22,587 nucleotides of DNA from Mageeibacillus sp. UBA3708 (lineage in GTDB: Bacteria; Bacillota; Clostridia; Saccharofermentanales; Saccharofermentanaceae). Position 1 is the first letter of the stretch. Each line of letters opens with the position of its first letter. The translations under genes and the position numbers were made by a program. The stretch spans positions 1 to 22,587 of the forward strand of contig DFIB01000211.1 in NCBI GenBank assembly GCA_002371375.1, written 5' to 3'. The notes below the pieces were generated by a model. It saw only the letters and a list, made by a program, of their open reading frames with translations. It had not been told where the DNA came from and searched no databases. Of this stretch, positions 16,901 through 22,587 are shown piece by piece.

Positions 16901-18096
16901 AGAAGCAAAAGCCCGTCCTTCTGATCATCTCCACTCAGCTTGTTAACATATTCAGTATAATTACCGGTCCCGTTCTTATCACTGATAACGCCTGCTTCCT
17001 TGCTGCAGGAAGCATCCTCATACAATGTGAATTCAGCACCGTTCATCACATCGCCGGAAGCGGTCTTCTTATCAATAACAGGCCTGATATAAGCCTTCCT
17101 GTCAGCATATTTATCAGCGAACAGAAGCCATTGCTGACCGCCTCCGCTCCGCTCATCAGGTGAATAAATGAACAGATCGCCCTTATATTCGGGAGCATGC
17201 GCAATTATATTGAAATACTGCATCAGCTGGATCCTTCTGTATTTATTATTATCATTACCGTTACCGTCATCGCCGTAAGCAAACGCGGAATGGGAACCCT
17301 TCGTATAGGTCGCCTTATCCCCTTCGGTCCGTGTGAATGAATAATAGATCGTTCCTGACAGATGATACCTGTCTCCTGATATGACACGGCTCGCGATGGC
17401 ATGAGCTGCACCGTAGAGCCCGCTTATCTTTGCTCCCACCCGTGACGACGGAATGTCGAAAGCCATATACCTTGCCTGCGCATCAGTGCTTATCTCCAGA
17501 TCTCTGTATATCCTGGAATCATTGAGCGGATTATCAAAATCAAGTTCGATACCGGAATACAGATCGGAAGCGGAATATTGCTGCTTAAGAGGATAATAAG
17601 TCCAGTTGCCGTCCTCGATAAGCCACGCGATCTTGCGCATGATCTGTTCGTCATTATAGTTCGCCAGGTCAGAATACCTGTAGGCATTCCACCACACCGA
17701 ATAACCTGCATCTGCTTCGGTAAGATTGGCCGATGCTTCAAGCAGTCTCGAACTCTCACCCCGGCATGACTTGAGGCCGGACAGATCAAGTTTATATACC
17801 TTGCCGCCGTCTCCGGGCGATGACCTTTTGGCCGCAACGCACAGCGCATCATGCCTGACACCGTTCGCCGTCAGCTGATAAAGTGATGTGGGGTATTCAC
17901 ACTGCAGGTCATAACATACGTTAGATATCCTTTTGCCGACGCTTTTGATGTCAACATCAACCTGTTCCGCTTCAAGCGGCGATCTGAGATTCTTCTCCAC
18001 CGATATCCATCCTGCGGCCAAAGATGCCGATAACTGCGTTATCAGTATGCATATAACAGCCAGCAGCGCGACGGTTCTCCTTATCTTCGCTCTCAT
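13966..18096 (-). CDS. Large cell-wall-anchored adhesin with SpaA/Cna-B and T-Q ester-bond domains
   Basis: This secreted surface protein has 1376 residues from ATG 18096. In-frame ATGs at 18099 and 18102 and a GTG at 18114 exist; GGGGG stands 8 nt before 18096. A signal peptide spans about 1-28. Residues 30-330 form an N-terminal head resembling thioester domains (Cys86 in DALCVAAK, then IMRKIAWLIEDG and AHAIASRVI). Four to five SpaA/Cna-B-like domains follow (about 336-954), for instance VVKTGSDSGKYIGGASFRLYED to YLIEEIKAPAGYYL. Three T-Q ester-bond (VaFE) domains lie at about 959-1336. The sorting signal VPKTG (1337-1341) precedes a hydrophobic helix and SKRKHE tail. The start overlaps the DUF5688 stop region and the stop overlaps the sortase start. 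Binding target is unknown. Confidence 0.93.
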   Translation of the reverse strand: MRAKIRRTVALLAVICILITQLSASLAAGWISVEKNLRSPLEAEQVDVDIKSVGKRISNVCYDLQCEYPTSLYQLTANGVRHDALCVAAKRSSPGDGGKVYKLDLSGLKSCRGESSRLLEASANLTEADAGYSVWWNAYRYSDLANYNDEQIMRKIAWLIEDGNWTYYPLKQQYSASDLYSGIELDFDNPLNDSRIYRDLEISTDAQARYMAFDIPSSRVGAKISGLYGAAHAIASRVISGDRYHLSGTIYYSFTRTEGDKATYTKGSHSAFAYGDDGNGNDNNKYRRIQLMQYFNIIAHAPEYKGDLFIYSPDERSGGGQQWLLFADKYADRKAYIRPVIDKKTASGDVMNGAEFTLYEDASCSKEAGVISDKNGTGNYTEYVNKLSGDDQKDGLLLLDNNNDGSYTKTLYFKETKAPSSVSYGKAEKMLLDEGIIDGNVYRMNIEYGYDTGALKVDIQTSGNSVYSRTYKNYDAFDKPEAVKLANNKNGDFRDGAALFVLKESDNGFTVTNTVFELYKGNDAAPAAYYMYKDGWNWFADKAGDRQLGSAYPLLLSAQYTIVEEYKEDCYKDTGVRYDVVNRSGWTKTGDNRYMYTFTTDGMNNGETVTVKAVNDRVTSSISVIKKSDDGNVSGVGFELYYLGNKEQREKGEGLLIDAFKTDRNGKGSVKELPQGWYRVREVKDSDYALTWGAGTITDGDDAIVRLTANDTGGVTLEASNRLMVKIAVVKTGSDSGKYIGGASFRLYEDTAEKRTVAEVSDTDNDGICVFEDIGLGNYLIEEIKAPAGYYLNKDLIPVKVTERTDTKITVAGNEITAFKVEVNDKPYSAPLYIIKTDSGDKSILLDGAVFEIYEDTNGSGAYESESDKKATAMYKGKKYDVALEYHNGRYEAVINAGGNKAAYLHFGTYFIIETASPEMYILPSGITKAVIPQIDAPVEGEEKAVEVTVTNDMGFCTVLTGISDSKVTEYGKDIILTDHVGYTNLTAGKTYTLKGRLIARDKSGNVYETGIESVKEFTVEDNGSGIKMSDGTVRVSDVVDVSFKIDTTKYRGMELVAYECLYKGDELIGRHEDINDKDQSVKIPDIGTELTDKATGTHTVTVSGSTVLTDTVSYHGLVPGKTYLVTGVLIDKKTGKEIEDREGNPVTSSVSFKAPGEDGYIPLDFTVDASVLNVKEIVAFETVSYEDRTVAIHADIRDEDQTVRIPELITSASGANGSKLISQEKNVTVTDHVEYRNLTPGKTYIVSGSLKYAGTGKTFTDPSGKEVNSEVTFVPQSPDGSVDVKLLLDASELHEGDMIVVYEDAYARTDEGGEDILICRHHDPGNKAQTVTVTGVPKTGSDISEGEYTAGLLSVAGIVLSAAGMIVYVSKRKHE
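14089..15222 (-). repeat. Three tandem T-Q ester-bond (VaFE-type) protein domains
   Basis: Segments 14836-15222, 14473-14832 and 14089-14463 encode divergent copies of one domain. Each has a Thr-Asp-x-Val strand, an NLTPGKTY-like turn, a VaFE-type strand and a C-terminal His-x7-Gln. VAYE, VAFE and VVYE recur exactly every 122 residues. Residues (numbered from ATG 18096) are Thr978/His1072/Gln1080, Thr1110/His1194/Gln1202 and Thr1231/His1322/Gln1330. In this family a Thr-Gln ester bond crosslinks the domain. The DNA copies are not near-identical, so recent duplication is unlikely. Confidence 0.85.
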
Positions 18097-18110
18097 CATC
18101 ATCACCCCCG

Positions 18111-19037
18111 TCACACAGCCTGAACAGCCACTGAGAGCTGTCTTGCGGAAGAATCATAGCGGTAGAGATTGTGCGACAGCACCATACCGTCATTATTCGG
18201 GTCATAAGTATTGCAGATGAACCTGATGTACTCGTCCATGCAGTCTTCATATCTTACCGGGAAAGCAAGTGTACTGAGCTCGGCATATGGAAGCACATAG
18301 AAATCCCCTTCCAGCTTGCGGCTGATCCTCTCAAGCGTATCAGGATAAAAGAGTACGGCAGATCCCGACTTGCCATACTTATCCGAGACGATCACCATTT
18401 TCCTTATACATTCCGGAATGCAGTCCGCGCCTTCCATCTGATCTTCCCCTGCCAATTTGCCGATTATCTCTTCACATGTGTCATAACAGGCCGGAAACAG
18501 CTTTGCACTGCTTTCCATCGCATCTTTGTGAAGAGTCTCCTTCGTCACCCCGTAACGTCTCATCATATCGTTGTCTATCGTCAGTGAACCATATGTATCG
18601 CCTGTGAATCTGATCCTGACATTATAAGTAAGTATGAACTCATCCGTCTCATAAGTCGGATAGTCCTTGAGTGAATCAGCAACCACTTCCTTACTGACAA
18701 TCCGGACAAACAGATTCTTCTTCACCTGCTTATAATCCAGTATGATATTGCTGCTGTCTCTCATGCCGACAGGTCTCATTACTGTGATGACACGCGCCAT
18801 ATCCTTCAGCAGTTCCTCCGCAGGTGTACCTCCGAGATAAAGCGAATAGAAATGATCCATATTGACAACACTGGAGATATTCTCTCCCCTGGTCCTCATA
18901 TACATTCCGTTATAGCATCCGGAATGCTTGGTTATCACCTCAAACGAAGGTTTACAGTTCTTAAATTTGTCCGGCAGATACTCCTTGACGCCTTCTGCAG
19001 CCCACTCCTCAAACTCTTTAAAGCTCTTCTTTTCCAT
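18111..19037 (-). CDS. DUF5688 family protein, unknown function
   Basis: The 308-residue product (ATG 19037, AAAGGATG upstream) matches the DUF5688 wording common in Lachnospiraceae: VVNMDHFYSLYLGGTPAEELLKDMARV, then NLFVRIVSKE, and YNVRIRFTGDTYGSLTIDNDMMRRYGVTKETLHKDAM. The C-terminal half has SGSAVLFYPDTLERISRKLEGDFYVLPYAELSTLAF and SHNLYRYDSSARQLSVAV. There is no signal peptide or membrane segment, so it is probably cytoplasmic. The family's function is unknown to me. A frame continues 24 codons upstream to ATG 19109, through the leader terminator. The 3' end overlaps a GTG of the adhesin frame (GTGA), and the adhesin ATGs follow within 20 nt. It is first gene of the surface operon. Confidence 0.82.
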   Translation of the reverse strand: MEKKSFKEFEEWAAEGVKEYLPDKFKNCKPSFEVITKHSGCYNGMYMRTRGENISSVVNMDHFYSLYLGGTPAEELLKDMARVITVMRPVGMRDSSNIILDYKQVKKNLFVRIVSKEVVADSLKDYPTYETDEFILTYNVRIRFTGDTYGSLTIDNDMMRRYGVTKETLHKDAMESSAKLFPACYDTCEEIIGKLAGEDQMEGADCIPECIRKMVIVSDKYGKSGSAVLFYPDTLERISRKLEGDFYVLPYAELSTLAFPVRYEDCMDEYIRFICNTYDPNNDGMVLSHNLYRYDSSARQLSVAVQAV

Positions 19038-19052
19038 TCTTTCATCCTTTCT

Positions 19053-19104
19053 TTTCCGGGCAATAAAAAACGGCCCGCCAAGCGGACCGTTCATCTCCCG
19101 GAAA
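19053..19104 (-). promoter_or_regulatory. Nested inverted repeat around the leader terminator
   Basis: TTTCCGGG and CCCGGAAA (19097-19104 and 19053-19060) are perfect 8-bp arms that enclose the whole terminator hairpin and its T-run. In RNA the outer helix can form only after the polymerase has passed the terminator. It ends a few bases before the ribosome site of the DUF5688 gene. It may be a read-through or mRNA 5'-protection structure. Confidence 0.55.
19065..19090 (-). terminator. Intrinsic terminator within the surface-operon leader
   Basis: On the minus strand ACGGtCCGC, loop TTG, GCGGgCCGT form a 9-pair stem with one internal mismatch, followed by a run of T. It lies downstream of the promoter at 19125-19153 and 27 nt upstream of ATG 19037. 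It therefore stands in the leader of the surface operon and can also stop read-through from thiN. No comparable T-run exists in the plus direction. Confidence 0.8.
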
Positions 19105-19124
19105 CACATAGTTTAAGTAGCTTA

Positions 19125-19153
19125 ATTATAGTAGGACGGTCAGTCTCATTCAA
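19125..19153 (-). promoter_or_regulatory. Sigma-A promoter of the surface operon
   Basis: TTGAAT (19148-19153) and a perfect TATAAT (19125-19130) are spaced by 17 bp on the minus strand. Start would be near 19118, about 80 nt before ATG 19037. One copy of the 10-bp direct repeat overlaps the -35. Confidence 0.65.
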
Positions 19154-19170
19154 TAGCCGCCAGTCTCATT
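19141..19170. repeat. Direct repeat at the surface-operon promoter
   Basis: CAGTCTCATT occurs at 19141-19150 and 19161-19170, exactly 20 bp apart, two helical turns. On the transcribed (minus) strand it reads AATGAGACTG. The downstream copy overlaps the -35 and the other lies just upstream, a usual geometry for a dimeric activator. Confidence 0.6.
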
Positions 19171-19219
19171 TTCGAGGGGTAAAAAAACAAATCTCCAAGA
19201 GTGAAAATCCCCATAAAAC

Positions 19220-19241
19220 CTGTAAGATCGGGGACTTACAG
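19220..19241 (-). terminator. Weak hairpin at the end of thiN
   Basis: CTGTAAG and CTTACAG form a perfect 7-bp stem with an 8-nt loop, overlapping the thiN stop codon, then GTTTTA on the minus strand. The stem is AT-rich and the T-run short. A T7 stretch follows about 30 nt later. It may reduce but not fully stop read-through. Confidence 0.35.
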
Positions 19242-19883
19242 ACTTTTTGTAATCGTAATGAGCAGTCTTCCGGCTCCGGCTTTTACAGTAAAGCTCTCGG
19301 CTCCGGCAATAGGTTTGTTAGATATGGTCAAGGAGCTTAACGCAGTAATATCTTTATTATCAAGCGGGTATTCAAGACCTTCTACGGACACGCCTTGAAC
19401 AGTATCATTGGCAAACGGGATGAGCGATACTGCCACATCATCATCCCACGAGCCTTCGATCGTCACCTTATTCCCGCCGATCAGCGGAATAACGTCGGTC
19501 ATACCGTCCGTTGCAACGATATCGCAGCCCTTCTCCCTGAACTTTATAAGAAGACCGAGATTAGCAAGCACATGATCGATACGTCCGGTCAGAGAACATA
19601 TCAGGTCTATCGAGCAGCCGTCCGGACAATCACATAATGCCAGTTCAGTATCAGTCATGTCCTTATGGGTGGAGAATACCTTCATGGGGATATCCGAATG
19701 TTCAAGGTAATTCCGTCCTTCATCAGATACAGAATCCATGTCGCCGAAGAACATGTCGGGCCTTATACCGTTAGCGATACAGTAATCCAGCCCTGAATCG
19801 GCACAATACACGGCATCGGCGCCCCGCGCGGTAAACGAAGCTTCCGGGTAAATGGGACCGCCCGTTACTACAGCAATACGCAT
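19236..19883 (-). CDS. thiN: Thiamine pyrophosphokinase
   Basis: ThiN transfers pyrophosphate from ATP to thiamine, giving the active cofactor. The 215-residue product has the family length and motifs: DSGLDYCIANGIRPD, GDMDS, STHKDMTDTELAL (metal and ATP site), LTGRIDHVLANLGLL, and the C-terminal thiamine-binding part with TISNKP near residue 188. It starts inside the last codons of rpe (16-nt overlap), with GAGGAACTCAAGGA just upstream of ATG 19883. It is the last gene of the kinase-rsgA-rpe-thiN run, an order long known in Firmicutes. Confidence 0.95.
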   Translation of the reverse strand: MRIAVVTGGPIYPEASFTARGADAVYCADSGLDYCIANGIRPDMFFGDMDSVSDEGRNYLEHSDIPMKVFSTHKDMTDTELALCDCPDGCSIDLICSLTGRIDHVLANLGLLIKFREKGCDIVATDGMTDVIPLIGGNKVTIEGSWDDDVAVSLIPFANDTVQGVSVEGLEYPLDNKDITALSSLTISNKPIAGAESFTVKAGAGRLLITITKSL

Positions 19884-20527
19884 TCCTTGAGTTCCTCTAC
19901 CGCATGACCGTGATCGTCATTATTGAATACGGCGCTGCCTGCTACAAGGAGTCTTGCACCGGCGTCATAAGCCTCTTTGACGGTCCTTATATTTATACCG
20001 CCGTCAACGGACAGAATTGCATCGGAGGCAATCCTGTCAAGCTCCCGCCTTACAGCAGCAAGCCTCTTTGTAGACTCAGGCATATAGATCTGGCCTCCGA
20101 ATCCCGGGATAACAGACATTATCAGCACGAGATCACAGTATTCAAGATAAGGGTAAAGTTCTTCGACGGGGGTATCGGGATGAATGGCGATACCGGCCTT
20201 CTTTCCCATCGACCTGATAGCTTCACATAGTCCTATGACATCATCACTGCACTCGATCTGGAATGTGATATAGTCACAGCCGCAGTCAGCAAAGGCCTTA
20301 ATATACCTCTCAGGGTTGGTGATCATAAGATGGCAGTCGAATATAAGGTCGGTGTGTTTACGTATCGTCTTGATGACAGGTACTCCTATCGTCATATTCG
20401 GAACATAATGTCCGTCCATGACATCAAGATGAAGGAACCTGCAGTGTGGTTCAACTTCCTTTATCTCTCTCATAAGATAGCCGAAATCAGCCGATAGTAT
20501 CGATGGTGCTATCTCGATTCTGTTCAT
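19868..20527 (-). CDS. rpe: Ribulose-phosphate 3-epimerase
   Basis: Rpe interconverts ribulose 5-phosphate and xylulose 5-phosphate in the pentose phosphate pathway. The 219-residue TIM barrel shows the metal and catalytic motifs APSILSADFG, HLDVMDGHYVPN, FDCHLMI, VIPGFGGQ and LSVDGGIN, with VAGSAVF at the phosphate site. The length is normal. Its ATG overlaps the rsgA stop (ATGA) and its 3' end overlaps thiN by 16 nt, so all three are probably translated in a coupled way. Confidence 0.97.
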   Translation of the reverse strand: MNRIEIAPSILSADFGYLMREIKEVEPHCRFLHLDVMDGHYVPNMTIGVPVIKTIRKHTDLIFDCHLMITNPERYIKAFADCGCDYITFQIECSDDVIGLCEAIRSMGKKAGIAIHPDTPVEELYPYLEYCDLVLIMSVIPGFGGQIYMPESTKRLAAVRRELDRIASDAILSVDGGINIRTVKEAYDAGARLLVAGSAVFNNDDHGHAVEELKECVLL

Positions 20528-21423
20528 TTCCTTAATCTCCCAACATATGTATTGCGCAAATTATAAAGCTCGGTATAGAACTCTTTGTATCTGTCATAGC
20601 GTCCGGAATCAATATTCCCCCTGACAGCGCAGTCTGTCTCACCGATATGCCTGCAGTCATCGAACCGGCAGCCGTCTGACAGTCTGCTGATCTCAGGATA
20701 ACCGAGTATGACATCTGTATATTCTACACCAAGTTCGTAAAGACTGAGCGAAGTAAATCCCGGAGTATCGACAATATAATCATCTCCGAAATCAAAGAGC
20801 TGTACATGTCTTGTAGTATGCTTGCCTCTGCCAAGCCTCTCGCTGATCTGTCCCGTCAGCATCACCTCGCCTTCGAGGATGCTGTTGACAGCAGTGCTCT
20901 TGCCGACCCCGGACGGCCCGGCAAACCCGATGATCCCGGGAAGGAGCGATCTCCTCAATTCATCCTCAGAGATCATATTATCCGAGGCTGAACTGTGAAC
21001 ATCGAATCCGGCTTCACTATAGATCCTGCAAAGCCCGCTGCACATATCCTTATCAAGATCACCCTTTGTAAAGACTATAACCGGCTTGATCCCCATCTTG
21101 GCCGTAATGATAAGCATCTTATCGAGGAGCTTGAGGTCAGGCTCGGGCTTTGTACAGGCGAAAGCAAGAACAAGCGTGCTGAGATTTGCCACAGGCGGCC
21201 TTATCAGGATATTTTTCCTCGGATGTATCTTCTCGATCACATAAGGAACGTCAGGATCTCCGCTGCAGGCTATATCGACCGTATCACCTATGGCAGGAGT
21301 AATCTTACGGTTACGCATAATACCGCGTGCTCCACAGGTTACACGTTCGTCGATAACAGGTGAGTCTGATGTCACCTTGACTTCGTACTGTCCTCCTACG
21401 CCCTTGGTTATGATCCCCTGCAT
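20524..21423 (-). CDS. rsgA: Ribosome small-subunit GTPase RsgA (CpgA)
   Basis: RsgA is a circularly permuted GTPase that checks late maturation of the 30S subunit. The 299-residue product has an N-terminal OB-fold (about 1-70), then G-motifs in permuted order: G4 FTKGDL (118-123), G1 GPSGVGKST (169-177), G2 HTTRHVQLF, G3 DTPGF (219-223). A zinc site C-x4-C-x-H-x5-C (Cys252, Cys257, His259, Cys265) and a C-terminal helix follow. TKGD in place of NKxD is usual for Firmicutes. It begins 6 nt after the kinase gene. In B. subtilis CpgA is phosphorylated by PrkC, which fits this neighbourhood. Confidence 0.96.
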   Translation of the reverse strand: MQGIITKGVGGQYEVKVTSDSPVIDERVTCGARGIMRNRKITPAIGDTVDIACSGDPDVPYVIEKIHPRKNILIRPPVANLSTLVLAFACTKPEPDLKLLDKMLIITAKMGIKPVIVFTKGDLDKDMCSGLCRIYSEAGFDVHSSASDNMISEDELRRSLLPGIIGFAGPSGVGKSTAVNSILEGEVMLTGQISERLGRGKHTTRHVQLFDFGDDYIVDTPGFTSLSLYELGVEYTDVILGYPEISRLSDGCRFDDCRHIGETDCAVRGNIDSGRYDRYKEFYTELYNLRNTYVGRLRK

Positions 21424-21429
21424 GCTGCC

Positions 21430-22587
21430 TCAGACGATTATCTCTCCCGGATCAGGATCGGGATCAGACCCGGTGTCCGGTGAAGGTGTTGGTGGCGGTG
21501 TCGGAGTCGGTGTATGCGTCGGTGTAGGCGTTGCAACATGCTCGAATACTGCCGTATAGGTAAATGAACCGTTGCCGACAATAAACGTGTAATCAGCAGA
21601 ATATGCAACGATATTATTGAAGTTGTCTCTCCAGCAGTAGAATGTATAATCCGAAGCTGCATCAGCCCTGAGCGTTACCGTGGATCCGGGGGCATAGCTT
21701 CCGCCGCCGGATACCGTACCGCTTCCTTCAACCTTAACAACGACTTCACTCATTACAGGTGTAGGAGTCGGTGTACCGCCGTTAGCCACATCGTCAGCCG
21801 AGCCGACAATAAGCTTGATCGACGATCTCCTGGGAACCTGTGTTCCTGCCGGAGGGTTTGTGGCCATGATGAACTGCTTTTTCTCCGAGAGCGACAGTAC
21901 ATCAGGAGATCCTTCTATCTGACCGACTATGAGATTACATTCCGAAAGAGCTTTCCTTGCATCTGCCAGTGTCTTCCCTCTAAGATCGGGGATAGCACTG
22001 CTCGTAGGCTCGGCAGCATAGATTATGCATATGGAATCACCTGCAACAACGCTCGATCCGGCCTCAGGCTCGGTACGGATAACCTTGCCCTCATCAACTT
22101 CTTCGCTCGGCATGGACCTGAGTGATACAACATATCCCTGAGAAGTTAAGGCCTGATATGCGTCTTTGTAATCCATTCCGGCATAATCAGCAAGCTGCAC
22201 CGCATCCGAAGCGGCCGCAACGGTAAGCACGAGCTTACTTACGGCACTCTTCGCGGAGATTCTCATACCTTCAGCTATATTCTGTGCAGTTACAGTACCG
22301 GGTGCATATTCATCCGTCTTCTCGTACTGGATCTCGTAATTGATGTTATTCCTGTCAAGTTCTTCCTTGACTTCAACGATCATCATTCCGACATAGTTCT
22401 TAACTTCATAATCTTCAGTATTCTGGGCAATATTCGTTGCATTCTTGACGGATGTGATAACAAGAACCGACAGACCGACAAGAACTCCCACTATGGCAAC
22501 AATGATGAGGATCAGCAAAACACTATCGCGCATCCTCGATCTTCTTCTGGCCTCTGCAGACTTCTCGATCTCACTTATCTTGTCATA
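21430..22587 (-). CDS. PASTA-domain serine/threonine protein kinase (PrkC/Stk), C-terminal part
   Basis: The frame is open at the window edge: 18 codons rich in Arg, Lys and Glu precede the in-frame ATG at 22533, so the kinase domain must lie outside. Visible parts (numbered from that ATG) are a membrane helix (5-28), three PASTA domains (about 41-106, 110-174 and 179-245), and a short TPTPTP linker. A domain of about 70 residues (263-332) follows: GSGTVSGGGSYAPGSTVTL, then YCW, then FTYTAVF, the wording of InlB B-type repeats. The end is a Thr-Pro tail plus DPDPDPGEIIV. PASTA domains bind muropeptides outside the cell. The extra domain and tail are unusual for the family. The kinase call rests on architecture and on the rsgA-rpe-thiN neighbours. 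Confidence 0.85.
   Translation of the reverse strand, partial: YDKISEIEKSAEARRRSRMRDSVLLILIIVAIVGVLVGLSVLVITSVKNATNIAQNTEDYEVKNYVGMMIVEVKEELDRNNINYEIQYEKTDEYAPGTVTAQNIAEGMRISAKSAVSKLVLTVAAASDAVQLADYAGMDYKDAYQALTSQGYVVSLRSMPSEEVDEGKVIRTEPEAGSSVVAGDSICIIYAAEPTSSAIPDLRGKTLADARKALSECNLIVGQIEGSPDVLSLSEKKQFIMATNPPAGTQVPRRSSIKLIVGSADDVANGGTPTPTPVMSEVVVKVEGSGTVSGGGSYAPGSTVTLRADAASDYTFYCWRDNFNNIVAYSADYTFIVGNGSFTYTAVFEHVATPTPTHTPTPTPPPTPSPDTGSDPDPDPGEIIV
21481..21534 (-). repeat. Low-complexity Thr-Pro coding repeat in the kinase tail
   Basis: Irregular hexamers (GGTGTN-like on the plus strand) encode an extracellular Thr-Pro repeat after the InlB-like domain. A short related TPTPTP stretch precedes that domain. 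It is probably a stiff spacer; replication slippage could change its length. Confidence 0.7.

Noticed and set aside
21481..21534. Short tandem repeats as a CRISPR or intergenic satellite
   Set aside because: The units are irregular hexamers in frame with the kinase tail and encode Thr-Pro.

Overview
The window is a tightly packed chromosomal segment from a Gram-positive anaerobe, most likely a Clostridia (Firmicutes) member in or near the Lachnospiraceae. The grounds are inference from gene content: a PrkC-RsgA-Rpe-ThiN gene order, a short ThiI lacking a rhodanese domain beside its own cysteine desulfurase, a class B sortase with an LPXTG-type surface protein, a DUF5688-type protein, and SpaA/T-Q ester-bond surface domains. 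GC content looks moderate by eye. No IS element, phage gene or CRISPR array is visible, and no gene-free gap exceeds 300 bases.

Layout. (1) 1-219, minus strand: tRNA-His, tRNA-Gln and the 5' part of a third tRNA (perhaps Lys), behind a good sigma-A promoter at 260-288. (2) 358-1602, plus strand: argJ, a lone arginine gene. (3) 1599-5225, minus strand: glyA, rarA, a small lipoprotein gene and dtd, joined by 1-4 nt overlaps or a 13-nt gap, with a candidate promoter and a 16-bp palindrome before glyA. (4) 5255-11587, minus strand: an aspartate aminotransferase of the Ic type, purB, a cysteine desulfurase, thiI and a double-PAS protein, behind a strong promoter at 11559-11587 and a leader crowded with TTGCA hexamers. 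(5) 11608-11976 (minus): a YraN-type gene, divergent from a class I aminotransferase gene at 12040-13230 (plus). (6) 13233-19153, minus strand: a surface operon of DUF5688 protein, a 1376-residue cell-wall adhesin and a class B sortase, each overlapping the next by a few bases. Its promoter carries a 10-bp direct repeat, and its short leader contains an intrinsic-terminator-like hairpin nested in a second inverted repeat. (7) 19236-22587, minus strand: the tail of a PASTA serine/threonine kinase, rsgA, rpe and thiN.

How the genes work together. The aminotransferase-purB pair links aspartate supply to purine synthesis. Cysteine desulfurase and ThiI together make 4-thiouridine in tRNA (and may feed thiamine sulfur). 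ThiN at the other end makes thiamine pyrophosphate. GlyA supplies one-carbon units. The PASTA kinase and RsgA connect wall sensing with ribosome assembly. The surface operon encodes its own anchoring enzyme. The adhesin looks built from covalently self-crosslinked modules: SpaA/Cna-B-like (Lys-Asn/Asp isopeptide) domains followed by three T-Q ester-bond domains.

The parts most worth a second look are the surface operon's leader and promoter, the coupling of a DUF5688 gene to an adhesin, the kinase with an added InlB-type repeat, and the TTGCA-rich leader.
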